Source: Hydractinia symbiolongicarpus (taxonomy: Eukaryota > Cnidaria > Hydrozoa > Anthoathecata > Hydractiniidae). From it: a stretch of 64,000 nucleotides of DNA. Below the pieces are notes generated by a model. The model saw only the letters and a program-made list of their open reading frames with translations, ran no database searches and had not been told where the DNA came from. Positions 38,900-52,479 of the stretch are shown here, one piece after another. The stretch spans positions 310,001-374,000 of the forward strand of contig NC_079888.1 in NCBI RefSeq assembly GCF_029227915.1, written 5' to 3'. Numbering within the stretch: the stretch's first letter is position 1; every line of letters starts with the position of its first letter. A program made the position numbers and the translations under genes.

Positions 38900-41800
38900 C
38901 AGCGTGAACTAACGGATAGGATTGGTCCCACAGTTAAAAAAATGACTTAATAATCTTAATTTTTAAATGAAGCGCTACCACACCCCCCAGTGTAATCGCT
39001 GAGTTCCAGCAATCATGTCGAGTTAAAAAGAATGTTATTTCTTGGAGTTCAATTGGCTCAATTATCACATTTTTAAGGTCACAGTCCAAAAACAGTTCAA
39101 TTAATTCCCACAGTCAATCGGTTCACCGTTGAAAGCGATACAACTTAGTAATATCGGAACAAAATCACTAAATACATGTTGTAAACGAATATGTAACGCA
39201 ACCGTTGTAACTCAAACGGATTGACACCGTTGAAAAGACAATGAAATATAGTTTTTGAAACTGTCTCTATTTCTTCAGCGTGAACTAACGGCTAGGATTG
39301 GTCGCACAGTAAAAAATGACTTATTAATCTTAATTTTTAAATGAAGCGCTACCACAGCGCACAGTATATCCGCTGAGTTCCAGCAATCATGTCAAATTAA
39401 GAAGATTGTCATTCCTTGGAGACCAAGTGGTTCATTTATCACATTTAGCAGGTTACAGTCTAGAATCAGTTCAATTAAGTCACACAGTCAATCGTTTTAC
39501 TTTTAAAAGCGATACAACTTAGTAATAGCGGAAGAGATCGCTAAATACATGTTGATACGAATATGTGACGCAACCGTTGTAACTCAAACGGATTGACACC
39601 GTTAGAAAGTCAATAAAAGGTAGTTTTTGAAACTGTCTCTATTTCTTCAGCGTGAACTAACGGATAGGATTGGTCCCACAGTAAAAAAATGACTTATTAA
39701 TCTTAATTTTTAAATGAAGGGCTACCACACCCCCCAGTGTAATCGCTGAGTTCCAGCAATCATGTCGAGTTAAAAAGAATGTTTTTTCTTGGAGTTCAAT
39801 TGGCTCAATTATCAAATTTTTAAGGTCACAGTCCAAAAACAGTTCAATTAATTCCCACAGTCAATCGGTTCACCGTTGAAAGCGATACAACTTAGTAATA
39901 TCGGAACAGAATCACTAAATACATGTTGGTACGAATATGTGAAGCAACCGTTGTAACTCAAACGGATTGCCACCGTTAAAAAGACAATGAAATGTAGTTT
40001 TTGAAACTGTATCTATTTCTTCAGCGTGAACTAACGGCTAGGATTGGTCGCACAGTAAAAAATGACTTATTAATCTTAATTTTTAAATGAAGCGCTACCA
40101 CAGCGCACAGTATATCCGCTGAGTTCCAGCAATCATGTCAAATTAAGAAGATTGTCATTCCTTGGAGACCAAGTGGTTCATTTATTACATTTATCAGGTC
40201 ACAGTCCAGAATCAGTTGAACTAAGTCCCACAGCCAATCGGTTCACCGTTAAAAGCGATACAACTTAGTAATATCGGAACAAAATCACTAAATACATGTT
40301 GTAAACGAATATGTAACGCAACCGTTGTAACTCAAACGGATTGACACCGTTGAAAAGACAATGAAATATAGTTTTTGAAACTGTCTCCATTTCTTGAGCG
40401 TGAACTAACGGCTAGGATTGGTCGCACAGTAAAAAATGACTTATTAATCTTAATTTTTAAATGAAGCGCTACCACAGCGCACAGTATATCCGCTGAGTTC
40501 CAGCAATCATGTCAAATTAAGAAGATTGTCATTCCTTGGGGACCAAGTGGTTCATTTATCACATTTAGCAGGTCACAGTCTAGAATCAGTTCAATTAAGT
40601 CACACAGTCAATCGTTTCACTTTTAAAAGCGATACAACTTAGTAATAGCGGAAGAGATCGCCAAAAACATGTTGATACGAATATGTGACGCCACCGTTGT
40701 AACTCAAACGGATTGACACCGTTAGAAAGTCAATAAAAGGTAGTTTTTGAAACTGTCTCTATTTCTTCAGCGCGAACAAACGGATAGGATTGGTCCCACA
40801 GTAAAAAAATGACTTATTTATCGAAATTTTTAAATGAAGCGCTCCCACAGTGACCAGCGTAATCGCTGAGTTCCGGCAATCATGTCGAGTTAAAAAGAAT
40901 GTTATTTCTTGGAGTTCAATTGGCTCATTTATCACATTTATAAGGTCACAGTCCAGAAACAGTTCAATTAATTCCCACAGTCAATAGTTTCACTTATAAA
41001 AGCGATACAACTTAGTAAGATCGGAACAAATCGCTAGATACATGTTGATACGAATATGTGAAGCAACCGTTGTAACTCAAACGGATTGACACCGTTTGAA
41101 AGTCAATAAAAGGTAGTTTTTGAAACTGCCTCTATTTCTTCAGCGTGAACTAACGGATAGGATTGGTTCCACAGTAAAAAAATGACTTATTTATCGAAAT
41201 ATTTAAATGAAGCGCTACTACAGGGTCCAGCGTAATCGCTGAGTTCCGGCAATCATGTCGAGTTAAAAAGAATGTTATTTCTTGGAGTTCAATTGGCTCA
41301 TTTATCACATTTATAAAGTCACAGTCCAGAAACAGTTCAATTAATTCCCACAGTCATTAGTTTCACTTTTAAAAGCGATACAACTTAGTAAGATCGGAAT
41401 TAATCGCTAAATTCATGTTGGTACGAATACGTGACGCAATCGTTGTAACTCAAACGGATTGACACTGTTAGAAAGTCAATGAAATGTAGTTTTTGAAACT
41501 GTCTCTATTTCTTCAGCGTGAACTAACGACTAGGATTGGTCCCACAGTAAAATATGACTTATTAATCTTAATTTTTTAATGAAGCGCTACCACACCGTCC
41601 AGTGTAACCGCTGAGTTCCAGCAATCCTGTCCAATTAAGAAGAATGTCATTCCTTGGAGTCCAATTGGTTCATTTATCAAATTTATCAGGTCACAGTCCA
41701 GAATCAGTTGAACTAAGTCCCACAGTCAATCGTTTCACTTTTAAAAGCGATACAACTTAGTAAGATCGGAACAAATCGCTAAATACATGTTGGTACGAAT

Positions 41801-42130
41801 ACGTGACGCAATCGTTGTAACTCAAACGGATTGACACCGTTAGAAAGTCAATGAAATGTAGTTTTTGAAACTGTCTCTATTTCTTCAGCGCAAACTAACG
41901 GCTAGGATTGGTCCCACAGTAAAAAATGACTTATTTATCTAAATTTTTAAATGTAGCGCTACCACAGGGTCCAGTGTAATCGTTTGGTTCCGGCAATCAT
42001 ATCGAGTTAAAAAGAATGTTATTTCTTGGAGTCCAATTGGCTCATTTACCACATTTATAAGGTCACAGTCCAGAATCAGTTCAATTAAGTCTCACAGTCA
42101 ATCGTTTCACTTTTAAAAGCGATACAACTT
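38900..42130 (-). repeat. Long satellite segmental duplication, copy 1 (partner at 52480-55710)
   Basis: CTACCACACCCCCCAG at 38975 and 52555, and CACCGTTTGAAAGTCAATAA at about 41090 and 54670, give a constant offset of 13,580 bp. The block contains the intact equivalent of the element insertion site (CGAAT at 41051-41055). Confidence 0.85.
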
Positions 42131-42199
42131 AGTGAGATCGGAACTAATCGCTAAATACATGTTGGTACGAATACTTGACGCAATTGTTGTAACTCAAAC

Positions 42200-45100
42200 G
42201 GATTGACACCGTTAGAAAATCAATGAAATGTAGTTTTTGAAACTGTCTCTATTTCTTCAGCGTGAACTAACGGCTAGGATTGGTCCCACAGTAAAATATC
42301 ACTTATTAATCTTAATTTTTAAATGAAGCGCTACCACACCGTCCAGTGTAATCGCTGAGTTCCAGCAATCCTGTTAATTTAAGAAGAATGTCATTCCTTG
42401 GAGTCCAATTGGTTCATTTATCACATTTATCAGGTCACAGTCCAGAATCAGTTGAACTAAGTCCCACAGTCAATCGTTTCACTTTTAAAAGCGATACAAC
42501 TTAGTAAGATCGGAACAAATCGCTAAATACATGTTGGTACGAATATGTGACGGAATCGTTGTAACTCAAACGGATTGACACCGTTAGAAAGTCAATGAAA
42601 TGTAGTTTTTGAAACTGTCTCTATTTCTTCAGCGCAAACTAACGGCTAGGATTGGTCCCACAGTAAAAAATGACTTATTTATCTAAATTTTTAAATGTAG
42701 CGCTACCACAGGGTCCAGTGTAATCGTTTGGTTCCGGCAATCATATCGAGTTAAAAAGAATGTTATTTCTTGGAGTCCAATTGGCTCATTTACCACATTT
42801 ATAAGGTCACAGTCCAGAATCAGTTCAATTAAGTCTCACAGTCAATCGTTTCACTTTTAAAAGCGATACAACTTAGTAATATCGGAAAAAATCGCTAGAT
42901 ACATGTTGATACGAATATGTGAAGCAACCGTTGTAACTCAAACGGATTGACACCGTGAGAAAGTCAATAAAAGGTAGTTTTTGAAATTGTCTCTATTTCT
43001 TCAGCGTGAACTAACGGATAGGATTGGTCCCACAGTAAAAAAAATGACTTATTTATCGAAATTTTTAAATGAAGTGCTTCTACAGGGTCCAGCGTAATCG
43101 CTGAGATCCGGCAATCATGTCGAGTTAAAAAGAATGTGATTTCTTGGAGTTCAATTGGCTCATTTATCACATTTATAAGGTCACAGTCCAAAAACAGTTC
43201 AGTTAATTCCCACAGTCAATAGTTTCACTTTTAAAAGCGATACAACTTAGTAAGATCGGAACAAATCGCTAAATACATGTTGATACGAATACGTGACGCA
43301 ATCGTTGTAACTCAAACGGATTGACACCGTTAGAAAGTTAATGAAATGTAGCTTTTGAAACTGTCTCTATTTCTTCAGCGTGAACTAACGGCTAGGATAG
43401 GTCCCACATTAAAAAATGACTTATTTATCTAATGTTTTAAATGAAGCGCTACAGCAGGGTCCAGTGTAATCGCTGAGTTCCAGCAATCCTGTCCAATTAA
43501 AAAGAATGTTATTTTTTGGAGTTCAATTGGCTCATTTATCACATTTATAAGGTCACAGTCCAGAAACAGTTCAATTAATTCCCACAGTCAATAGTTTCAC
43601 TTTTAAAAGCGATACAACTTAGTAATATCGGAACAGAATCACTAAATACATGTTGGTACGAATATGTGACGCAACCGTTGTAACTCAAACGGATTGCCAC
43701 CGTTAAAAAGACAATGAAATGTAGTTTTTGAAACTGTCTCAATCTCTTCAGCGTGAACTAATGGCTAGGGTTGGTCCCACAGTAATAAATGACTTATTAA
43801 TCTTACAATTTAAATGAAGCGCTACCACACCGTCCAGTGTAATCGCTGAGTTCCAGCAATCCTGTCCAAATAAAAAGAATGTTATTTCTTGGAGTTCAAT
43901 TGGCTCATTTATCACATTTATAAGGTCACAGTCCAGAAACAGTTCAATTAATTCCCACAGTCAATAGTTTCACTTTTAAAGGCGATACAACTTAGTAAGA
44001 TCGGAACTAATCGCTAAATACATGTTGGTACGAATACTTGACGCAATTGTTGTAACTCAAACGGATTGACACCGTTAGAAAGTCGATGAAATGTAGTTTT
44101 TGAAACTGTCTCTATTTCTTCAGCGTGAACTAACGACTAGGATTGGTCCCACAGTAAAATATGACTTATTAATCTTAATTTTTTAATGAAGCGCTACCAC
44201 ACCGTCCAGTGTAACCGCTGAGTTCCAGCAATCCTGTCCAATTAAGAAGAATGTCATTCCTTGGAGTCCAATTGGTTCATTTATCAAATTTATCAGGTCA
44301 CAGTCCAGAATCAGTTGAACTAAGTCCCACAGTCAATCGTTTCACTTTTAAAAGCGATACAACTTAGTAAGATCGGAACAAATCGCTAAATACATGTTGG
44401 TACGAATACGTGACGCAATCGTTGTAACTCAAACGGATTGACACCGTTAGAAAGTCAATGAAATGTAGTTTTTGAAACTGTCTCTATTTCTTCAGCGCAA
44501 ACTAACGGCTAGGATTGGTCCCACAGTAAAAAATGACTTATTTATCTAAATTTTTAAATGTAGCGCTACCACAGGGTCCAGTGTAATCGTTTGGTTCCGG
44601 CAATCATATCGAGTTAAAAAGAATGTTATTTCTTGGAGTCCAATTGGCTCATTTACCACATTTATAAGGTCACAGTCCAGAATCAGTTCAATTAAGTCTC
44701 ACAGTCAATCGTTTCACTTTTAAAAGCGATACAACTTAGTAATATCGGAAAAAATCGCTAGATACATGTTGATACGAATATGTGAAGCAACCGTTGTAAC
44801 TCAAACGGATTGACACCGTGAGAAAGTCAATAAAAGGTAGTTTTTGAAATTGTCTCTATTTCTTCAGCGTGAACTAACGGATAGGATTGGTCCCACAGTA
44901 AAAAAAATGACTTATTTATCGAAATTTTTAAATGAAGTGCTTCTACAGGGTCCAGCGTAATCGCTGAGATCCGGCAATCATGTCGAGTTAAAAAGAATGT
45001 GATTTCTTGGAGTTCAATTGGCTCATTTATCACATTTATAAGGTCACAGTCCAAAAACAGTTCAGTTAATTCCCACAGTCAATAGTTTCACTTTTAAAAG

Positions 45101-48100
45101 CGATACAACTTAGTAAGATCGGAACAAATCGCTAAATACATGTTGATACGAATACGTGACGCAATCGTTGTAACTCAAACGGATTGACACCGTTAGAAAG
45201 TTAATGAAATGTAGCTTTTGAAACTGTCTCTATTTCTTCAGCGTGAACTAACGGCTAGGATAGGTCCCACATTAAAAAATGACTTATTTATCTAATGTTT
45301 TAAATGAAGCGCTACAGCAGGGTCCAGTGTAATCGCTGAGTTCCAGCAATCCTGTCCAATTAAAAAGAATGTTATTTTTTGGAGTTCAATTGGCTCATTT
45401 ATCACATTTATAAGGTCACAGTCCAGAAACAGTTCAATTAATTCCCACAGTCAATAGTTTCACTTTTAAAAGCGATACAACTTAGTAATATCGGAACAGA
45501 ATCACTAAATACATGTTGGTACGAATATGTGACGCAACCGTTGTAACTCAAACGGATTGCCACCGTTAAAAAGACAATGAAATGTAGTTTTTGAAACTGT
45601 CTCAATCTCTTCAGCGTGAACTAATGGCTAGGATTGGTCCCACAGTAATAAATGACTTATTAATCTTACAATTTAAATGAAGCGCTACCACACCGTCCAG
45701 TGTAATCGCTGAGTTCCAGCAATCCTGTCCAAATAAAAAGAATGTTATTTCTTGGAGTTCAATTGGCTCATTTATCACATTTATAAGGTCACAGTCCAGA
45801 AACAGTTCAATTAATTCCCACAGTCAATAGTTTCACTTTTAAAGGCGATACAACTTAGTAAGATCGGAACTAATCGCTAAATACATGTTGGTACGAATAC
45901 TTGACGCAATTGTTGTAACTCAAACGGATTGACACCGTTAGAAAGTCGATGTAATGTAGTGTTTGAAACTGTCTCTATTTCTTCAGCGTGAACTAACGGC
46001 TAGGATTGGTCCCACAGTAAAATATCACTTATTAATCTTAATTTTTAAATGAAGCGCTACCACACCGTCCAGTGTAATCGCTGAGTTCCAGCAATCCTGT
46101 TAATTTAAGAAGAATGTCATTCCTTGGAGTCCAATTGGTTCATTTATCACATTTATCAGGTCACAGTCCAGAATCAGTTGAACTAAGTCCCACAGTCAAT
46201 CGTTTCACTTTTAAAAGCGATACAACTTAGTAAGATCGGAACAAATCGCTAAATACATGTTGGTACGAATACGTGACGGAATCGTTGTAACTCAAACGGA
46301 TTGACACCGTTAGAAAGTCAATGAAATGTAGTTTTTGAAACTGTCTCTATTTCTTCAGCGCAAACTAACGGCTAGGATTGGTCCCACAGTAAAAAATGAC
46401 TTATTTATCTAAATTTTTAAATGTAGCGCTACCACAGGGTCCAGTGTAATCGTTTGGTTCCGGCAATCATATCGAGTTAAAAAGAATGTTATTTCTTGGA
46501 GTCCAATTGGCTCATTTACCACATTTATAAGGTCACAGTCCAGAATCAGTTCAATTAAGTCTCACAGTCAATCGTTTCACTTTTAAAAGCGATACAACTT
46601 AGTAATATCGGAAAAAATCGCTAGATACATGTTGATACGAATATGTGAAGCAACCGTTGTAACTCAAACGGATTGACACCGTGAGAAAGTCAATAAAAGG
46701 TAGTTTTTGAAATTGTCTCTATTTCTTCAGCGTGAACTAACGGATAGGATTGGTCCCACAGTAAAAAAAATGACTTATTTATCGAAATTTTTAAATGAAG
46801 TGCTTCTACAGGGTCCAGCGTAATCGCTGAGATCCGGCAATCATGTCGAGTTAAAAAGAATGTGATTTCTTGGAGTTCAATTGGCTCATTTATCACATTT
46901 ATAAGGTCACAGTCCAAAAACAGTTCAGTTAATTCCCACAGTCAATAGTTTCACTTTCAAAAGCGATACAACTTAGTAAGATCGGAACAAATCGCTAAAT
47001 ACATGTTGATACGAATACGTGACGCAATCGTTGTAACTCAAACGGATTGACACCGTTAGAAAGTTAATGAAATGTAGCTTTTGAAACTGTCTCTATTTCT
47101 TCAGCGTGAACTAACGGCTAGGATAGGTCCCACATTAAAAAATGACTTATTTATCTAATGTTTTAAATGAAGCGCTACAGCAGGGTCCAGTGTAATCGCT
47201 GAGTTCCAGCAATCCTGTCCAATTAAAAAGAATGTTATTTTTTGGAGTTCAATTGGCTCATTTATCACATTTATAAGGTCACAGTCCAGAAACAGTTCAA
47301 TTAATTCCCACAGTCAATAGTTTCACTTTTAAAAGCGATACAACTTAGTAATATCGGAACAGAATCACTAAATACATGTTGGTACGAATATGTGACGCAA
47401 CCGTTGTAACTCAAACGGATTGCCACCGTTAAAAAGACAATGAAATGTAGTTTTTGAAACTGTCTCAATCTCTTCAGCGTGAACTAATGGCTAGGATTGG
47501 TCCCACAGTAATAAATGACTTATTAATCTTACAATTTAAATGAAGCGCTACCACACCGTCCAGTGTAATCGCTGAGTTCCAGCAATCCTGTCCAAATAAA
47601 AAGAATGTTATTTCTTGGAGTTCAATTGGCTCATTTATCACATTTATAAGGTCACAGTCCAGAAACAGTTCAATTAATTCCCACAGTCAATAGTTTCACT
47701 TTTAAAGGCGATACAACTTAGTAAGATCGGAACTAATCGCTAAATACATGTTGGTACGAATACTTGACGCAATTGTTGTAACTCAAACGGATTGACACCG
47801 TTAGAAAGTCGATGTAATGTAGTGTTTGAAACTGTCTCTATTTCTTCAGCGTGAACTAACGGCTAGGATTGGTCCCACAGTAAAATATCACTTATTAATC
47901 TTAATTTTTAAATGAAGCGCTACCACACCGTCCAGTGTAATCGCTGAGTTCCAGCAATCCTGTTAATTTAAGAAGAATGTCATTCCTTGGAGTCCAATTG
48001 GTTCATTTATCACATTTATCAGGTCACAGTCCAGAATCAGTTGAACTAAGTCCCACAGTCAATCGTTTCACTTTTAAAAGCGATACAACTTAGTAAGATC

Positions 48101-48180
48101 GGAACAAATCGCTAAATACATGTTGGTACGAATACGTGACGGAATCGTTGTAACTCAAACGGATTGACACCGTTAGAAAG
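42200..48180 (-). repeat. Pentameric higher-order satellite repeat, 1863 bp period, about three copies
   Basis: Identical 75-codon chance frames start 1,863 bp apart (42964, 44827, 46690). Variants such as GAAGTGCTTCTACAGGGTCC, CTACAGCAGGGTCC and TTACAATTTAAATGAAG repeat in the same order. The copies are nearly identical, implying recent amplification. Confidence 0.92.
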
Positions 48181-51100
48181 TCAATGAAATGTAATTTTTG
48201 AAACTGTCTCTATTTCTTCAGCGCGAACTAACGGCTAGGATTGGTCCCACAATAAAAAATGACTTATTTATCTAAATTTTTAAATGATGAGCTACCATAG
48301 GGTCCAGTGTAATCCTTTGGTTCCGGCAATCATATCGGGTTAAAAAGACTGTTATTTCTTGGATTCCAATTGGCTCATTTACCACATTTATAAGGTCACA
48401 GTCCAGAATCAGTTCAATTAAGTCTCACAGTCAATCGTTTCAATTTTAAAAGCGATACAACTTAGTAATATCGGAAAAATCGCTAGATACATGTTGGCAC
48501 GAATATGTGAAGCAACCGTTGTAACTCAAACGGATTGACACCGTTAGAAAATCAATGAAAGTTAGTTTTTGAAACTGTCTTTATTTTTTCAGCGGGAACT
48601 AACGGATAGGATTGGTCCCACAGTAAAAAATGAATTATTTATCGAAATTTTAAAATGAAGCACTACCACAGGGTCCGTTGTAATCGCTGAGTTCCGGCAA
48701 TCATGTCGAGTTAAAAAGAATGTTATTTCTTGGCGTTCAATTGGCTCATTTATCGCATTTTTAAGGTCACAGTGCAGAAACAGTTCAATTAATCCCCACA
48801 GTCAATCGTTTCACTTTTAAAAGCGTAACAACTTTGTAATAGCGGAAGAGATCGCTAAATACATGTTGATACGAATATGTGACGCAACCGTTGTAACTCA
48901 AACGGATTGACACCGTTAGAAAGGCAATGAAATGTAGCTTTTGAAACTGTCTGTATTTCTTCAGCGATAACTAACGGCTAGGATTGGTCCCACAGTAAAA
49001 AATGAATTATTTATCGAAATTTTAAAATGAAGCACTACCACAGGGTCCGTTGTAACCGCTGAGTTCCGGCAATCATGTCGAGTTAAAAAGAATGTTATAT
49101 CTTGGCGTTTAATTGGCTCATTTATCGCATTTTTAAGGTCACAGTCCAGAAACAGTTCAATTAATTCCCACAGTCAATCGTTTCACTTTTAAAAGCGTAA
49201 CAAATTTGTAATAGCGGAAGACATCGCTAAATACATGTTGATACGAATATGTGACGCAACCGTTAGTTCGCGCTTGATTTATTTATCGAAATTTTTAAAT
49301 GAAGCGCTACTACAGGGTCCAGCGTAATCGCTGAGTTCCGGCAATCATGTCGAGTTAAAAAGAACGTTATTTCTTCGAGTTCAATTGTCTCATTTATCAC
49401 ATTTATAAGGTCACAGTCCAGAAACAGTTCAATTAATTCCCACAGTCAATAGTTTCACTTTTAAAAGCGATACAACTTAGTGAGATCGGAACTAATCGCT
49501 AAATACATGTTGGTACGAATATTTGACGCAATTGTTGTAACTCAAACGGATTGACACCGTTAGAAAATCAATGAAATGTAGTTTTTGAAACTGTCTCTAT
49601 TTCTTCAGCGTGAACTAACGGCTAGGATTGGTCCCACAGTAAAATATCACTTATTAATCTTAATTTTTAAATGAAGCGCTACCACACCGTCCAGTGTAAT
49701 CGCTGAGTTCCAGCAATCCTGTTAATTTAAGAAGAATGTCATTCCTTGGAGTCCAATTGGTTCATTTATCACATTTATCAGGTCACAGTCCAGAATCAGT
49801 TGAACTAAGTCCCACAGTCAATCGTTTCACTTTTAAAAGCGATACAACTTAGTAAGATCGGAACAAATCGCTAAATACATGTTGGTACGAATATGTGACG
49901 GAATCGTTGTAACTCAAACGGATTGACACCGTTAGAAAGTCAATGAAATGTAATTTTTGAAACTGTCTCTATTTCTTCAGCGCGAACTAACGGCTAGGAT
50001 TGGTCCCACAATAAAAAATGACTTATTTATCTAAATTTTTAAATGATGAGCTACCATAGGGTCCAGTGTAATCCTTTGGTTCCGGCAATCATATCGGGTT
50101 AAAAAGACTGTTATTTCTTGGATTCCAATTGGCTCATTTACCACATTTATAAGGTCACAGTCCAGAATCAGTTCAATTAAGTCTCACAGTCAATCGTTTT
50201 AATTTTAAAAGCGATACAACTTAGTAATATCGGAAAAATCGCTAGATACATGTTGGCACGAATATGTGAAGCAACCGTTGTAACTCAAACGGATTGACAC
50301 CGTTAGAAAATCAATGAAAGTTAGTTTTTGAAACTGTCTTTATTTTTTCAGCGGGAACTAACGGATAGGATTGGTCCCACAGTAAAAAATGAATTATTTA
50401 TCGAAATTTTAAAATGAAGCACTACCACAGGGTCCGTTGTAATCGCTGAGTTCCGGCAATCATGTCGAGTTAAAAAGAATGTTATTTCTTGGCGTTCAAT
50501 TGGCTCATTTATCGCATTTTTAAGGTCACAGTCCAGAAACAGTTCAATTAATCCCCACAGTCAATCGTTTCACTTTTAAAAGCGTAACAACTTTGTAATA
50601 GCGGAAGAGATCGCTAAATACATGTTGATACGAATATGTGACGCAACCGTTGTAACTCAAACGGATTGACACCGTTAGAAAGGCAATGAAATGTAGCTTT
50701 TGAAACTGTCTGTATTTCTTCAGCGCCAACTAACGGCTAGGATTGGTCCCACAGTAAAAAATGAATTATTTATCGAAATTTTAAAATGAAGCACTACCAC
50801 AGGGTCCGTTGTAACCGCTGAGTTCCGGCAATCATGTCGAGTTAAAAAGAATGTTATATCTTGGCGTTTAATTGGCTCATTTATCGCATTTTTAAGGTCA
50901 CAGTCCAGAAACAGTTCAATTAATTCCCACAGTCAATCGTTTCACTTTAAAAAGCGTAACAAATTTGTAATAGCGGAAGACATCGCTAAATACATGTTGA
51001 TACGAATATGTGACGCAACCGTTAGTTCGCGCTTGATTTATTTATCGAAATTTTTAAATGAAGCGCTACTACTTGGTCCAGCGTAATCGCTGAGTTCCGG

Positions 51101-51780
51101 CAATCATGTCGAGTTAAAAAGAACGTTATTTCTTCGAGTTCAATTGTCTCATTTATCACATTTATAAGGTCACAGTCCAGAAACAGTTGAACTAAGTCCC
51201 ACAGTCAATCGTTTCACTTTTAAAAGCGATACAACTTAGTAAGATCGGAACAAATCGCTAAATACATGTTGGTACGAATACGTGACGGAATCGTTGTAAC
51301 TCAAACGGATTGACACCGTTAGAAAGTCAATGAAATGTAATTTTTGAAACTGTCTCTATTTCTTCAGCGCGAACTAACGGCTAGGATTGGTCCCACAATA
51401 AAAAATGACTTATTTATCTAAATTTTTAAATGATGAGCTACCATAGGGTCCAGTGTAATCCTTTGGTTCCGGCAATTATATCGGGTTAAAAAAGACTGTT
51501 ATTTCTTGGATTCCAATTGGCTCATTTACCACATTTGTAAGGTCACAGTCCAGAATCAGTTCAATTAAGTCTCACAGTCAATCGTTTCAATTTTAAAAGC
51601 GATACAACTTAGTAATATCGGAAAAATCGCTAGATACATGTTGGCACGAATATGTGAAGCAACCGTTGTAACTCAAACGGATTGACACCGTTAGAAAATC
51701 AATGAAAGTTAGTTTTTGAAACTGTCTTTATTTTTTCAGCGGGAACTAACGGATAGGATTGGTCCCACAGTAAAAAATGA
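48180..51780 (-). repeat. Higher-order satellite repeat, ~1759 bp period, about two copies
   Basis: AGCGTAACAACTTTGTAATA at 48822 and 50581 and the deletion junction CAACCGTTAGTTCGCGCTTG at about 49258 and 51017 give the period. It includes a truncated monomer, so the unit is shorter than five full monomers. Confidence 0.85.
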
Positions 51781-52479
51781 ATTATTTATCGAAATTTTTA
51801 AATGAAGCGCTACCATAGCGCCCATTGTATACACTGAGTTCCAGCAATCCTGTCAAATTAAGAAGATTGTCATTCCTTGAAGACCAAGTGGCTCATATAT
51901 CACTTTTTGCAGGTCACAGTCCAGAATCAGTTCAATTAAGTCCTACAGTCAATCGTTTCACTGTTAAAAGCGATACAACTTAGTAAGATCGGAACAAATC
52001 GCTAAATACATGTTGGTACCAATACGTGACGCAATCGTTGTAACTCAAACGGATTAACACCGTTAGAAAGTCAATGAAATGTAGTTTTTGAAACTGTCTC
52101 TATTTCTTCAGCGCGAACTAACGGATAGGATTGGTCCCACAGTAAAAAATGACTTATTTATCTAAATTTCTAAATGAAGCGCTACCACAGGGTCCAGTGT
52201 ATTCACTGAGTTCCGGGAATCATGTCGAGTTAAAAAGAATGTTATTTCTTGGAGTTCAATTGGCTCATTTATCACATTTATAAGGTCACAGTCCAGAAAC
52301 AGTTCAATTAATTCCTACAGTCAATCGTTTCACTTTTAAAAGCGATACAACTTAGTAATATCGGAAAAAATCGCTAGATACATGTTGATACGAATATGTG
52401 AAGCAACCGTTGTAACTCAAACTGATTGACACCGTTAGAAAGTCAATGAAATGTAGTTTTTGAAACTCTCTCTATTTCT

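Noticed and set aside
42964-43191. Identical 75-codon frames at 42964, 44827, 46690 and 56543
   Set aside because: Copies of one higher-order repeat unit; the same stretch is broken in other monomers, so there is no selection for coding.
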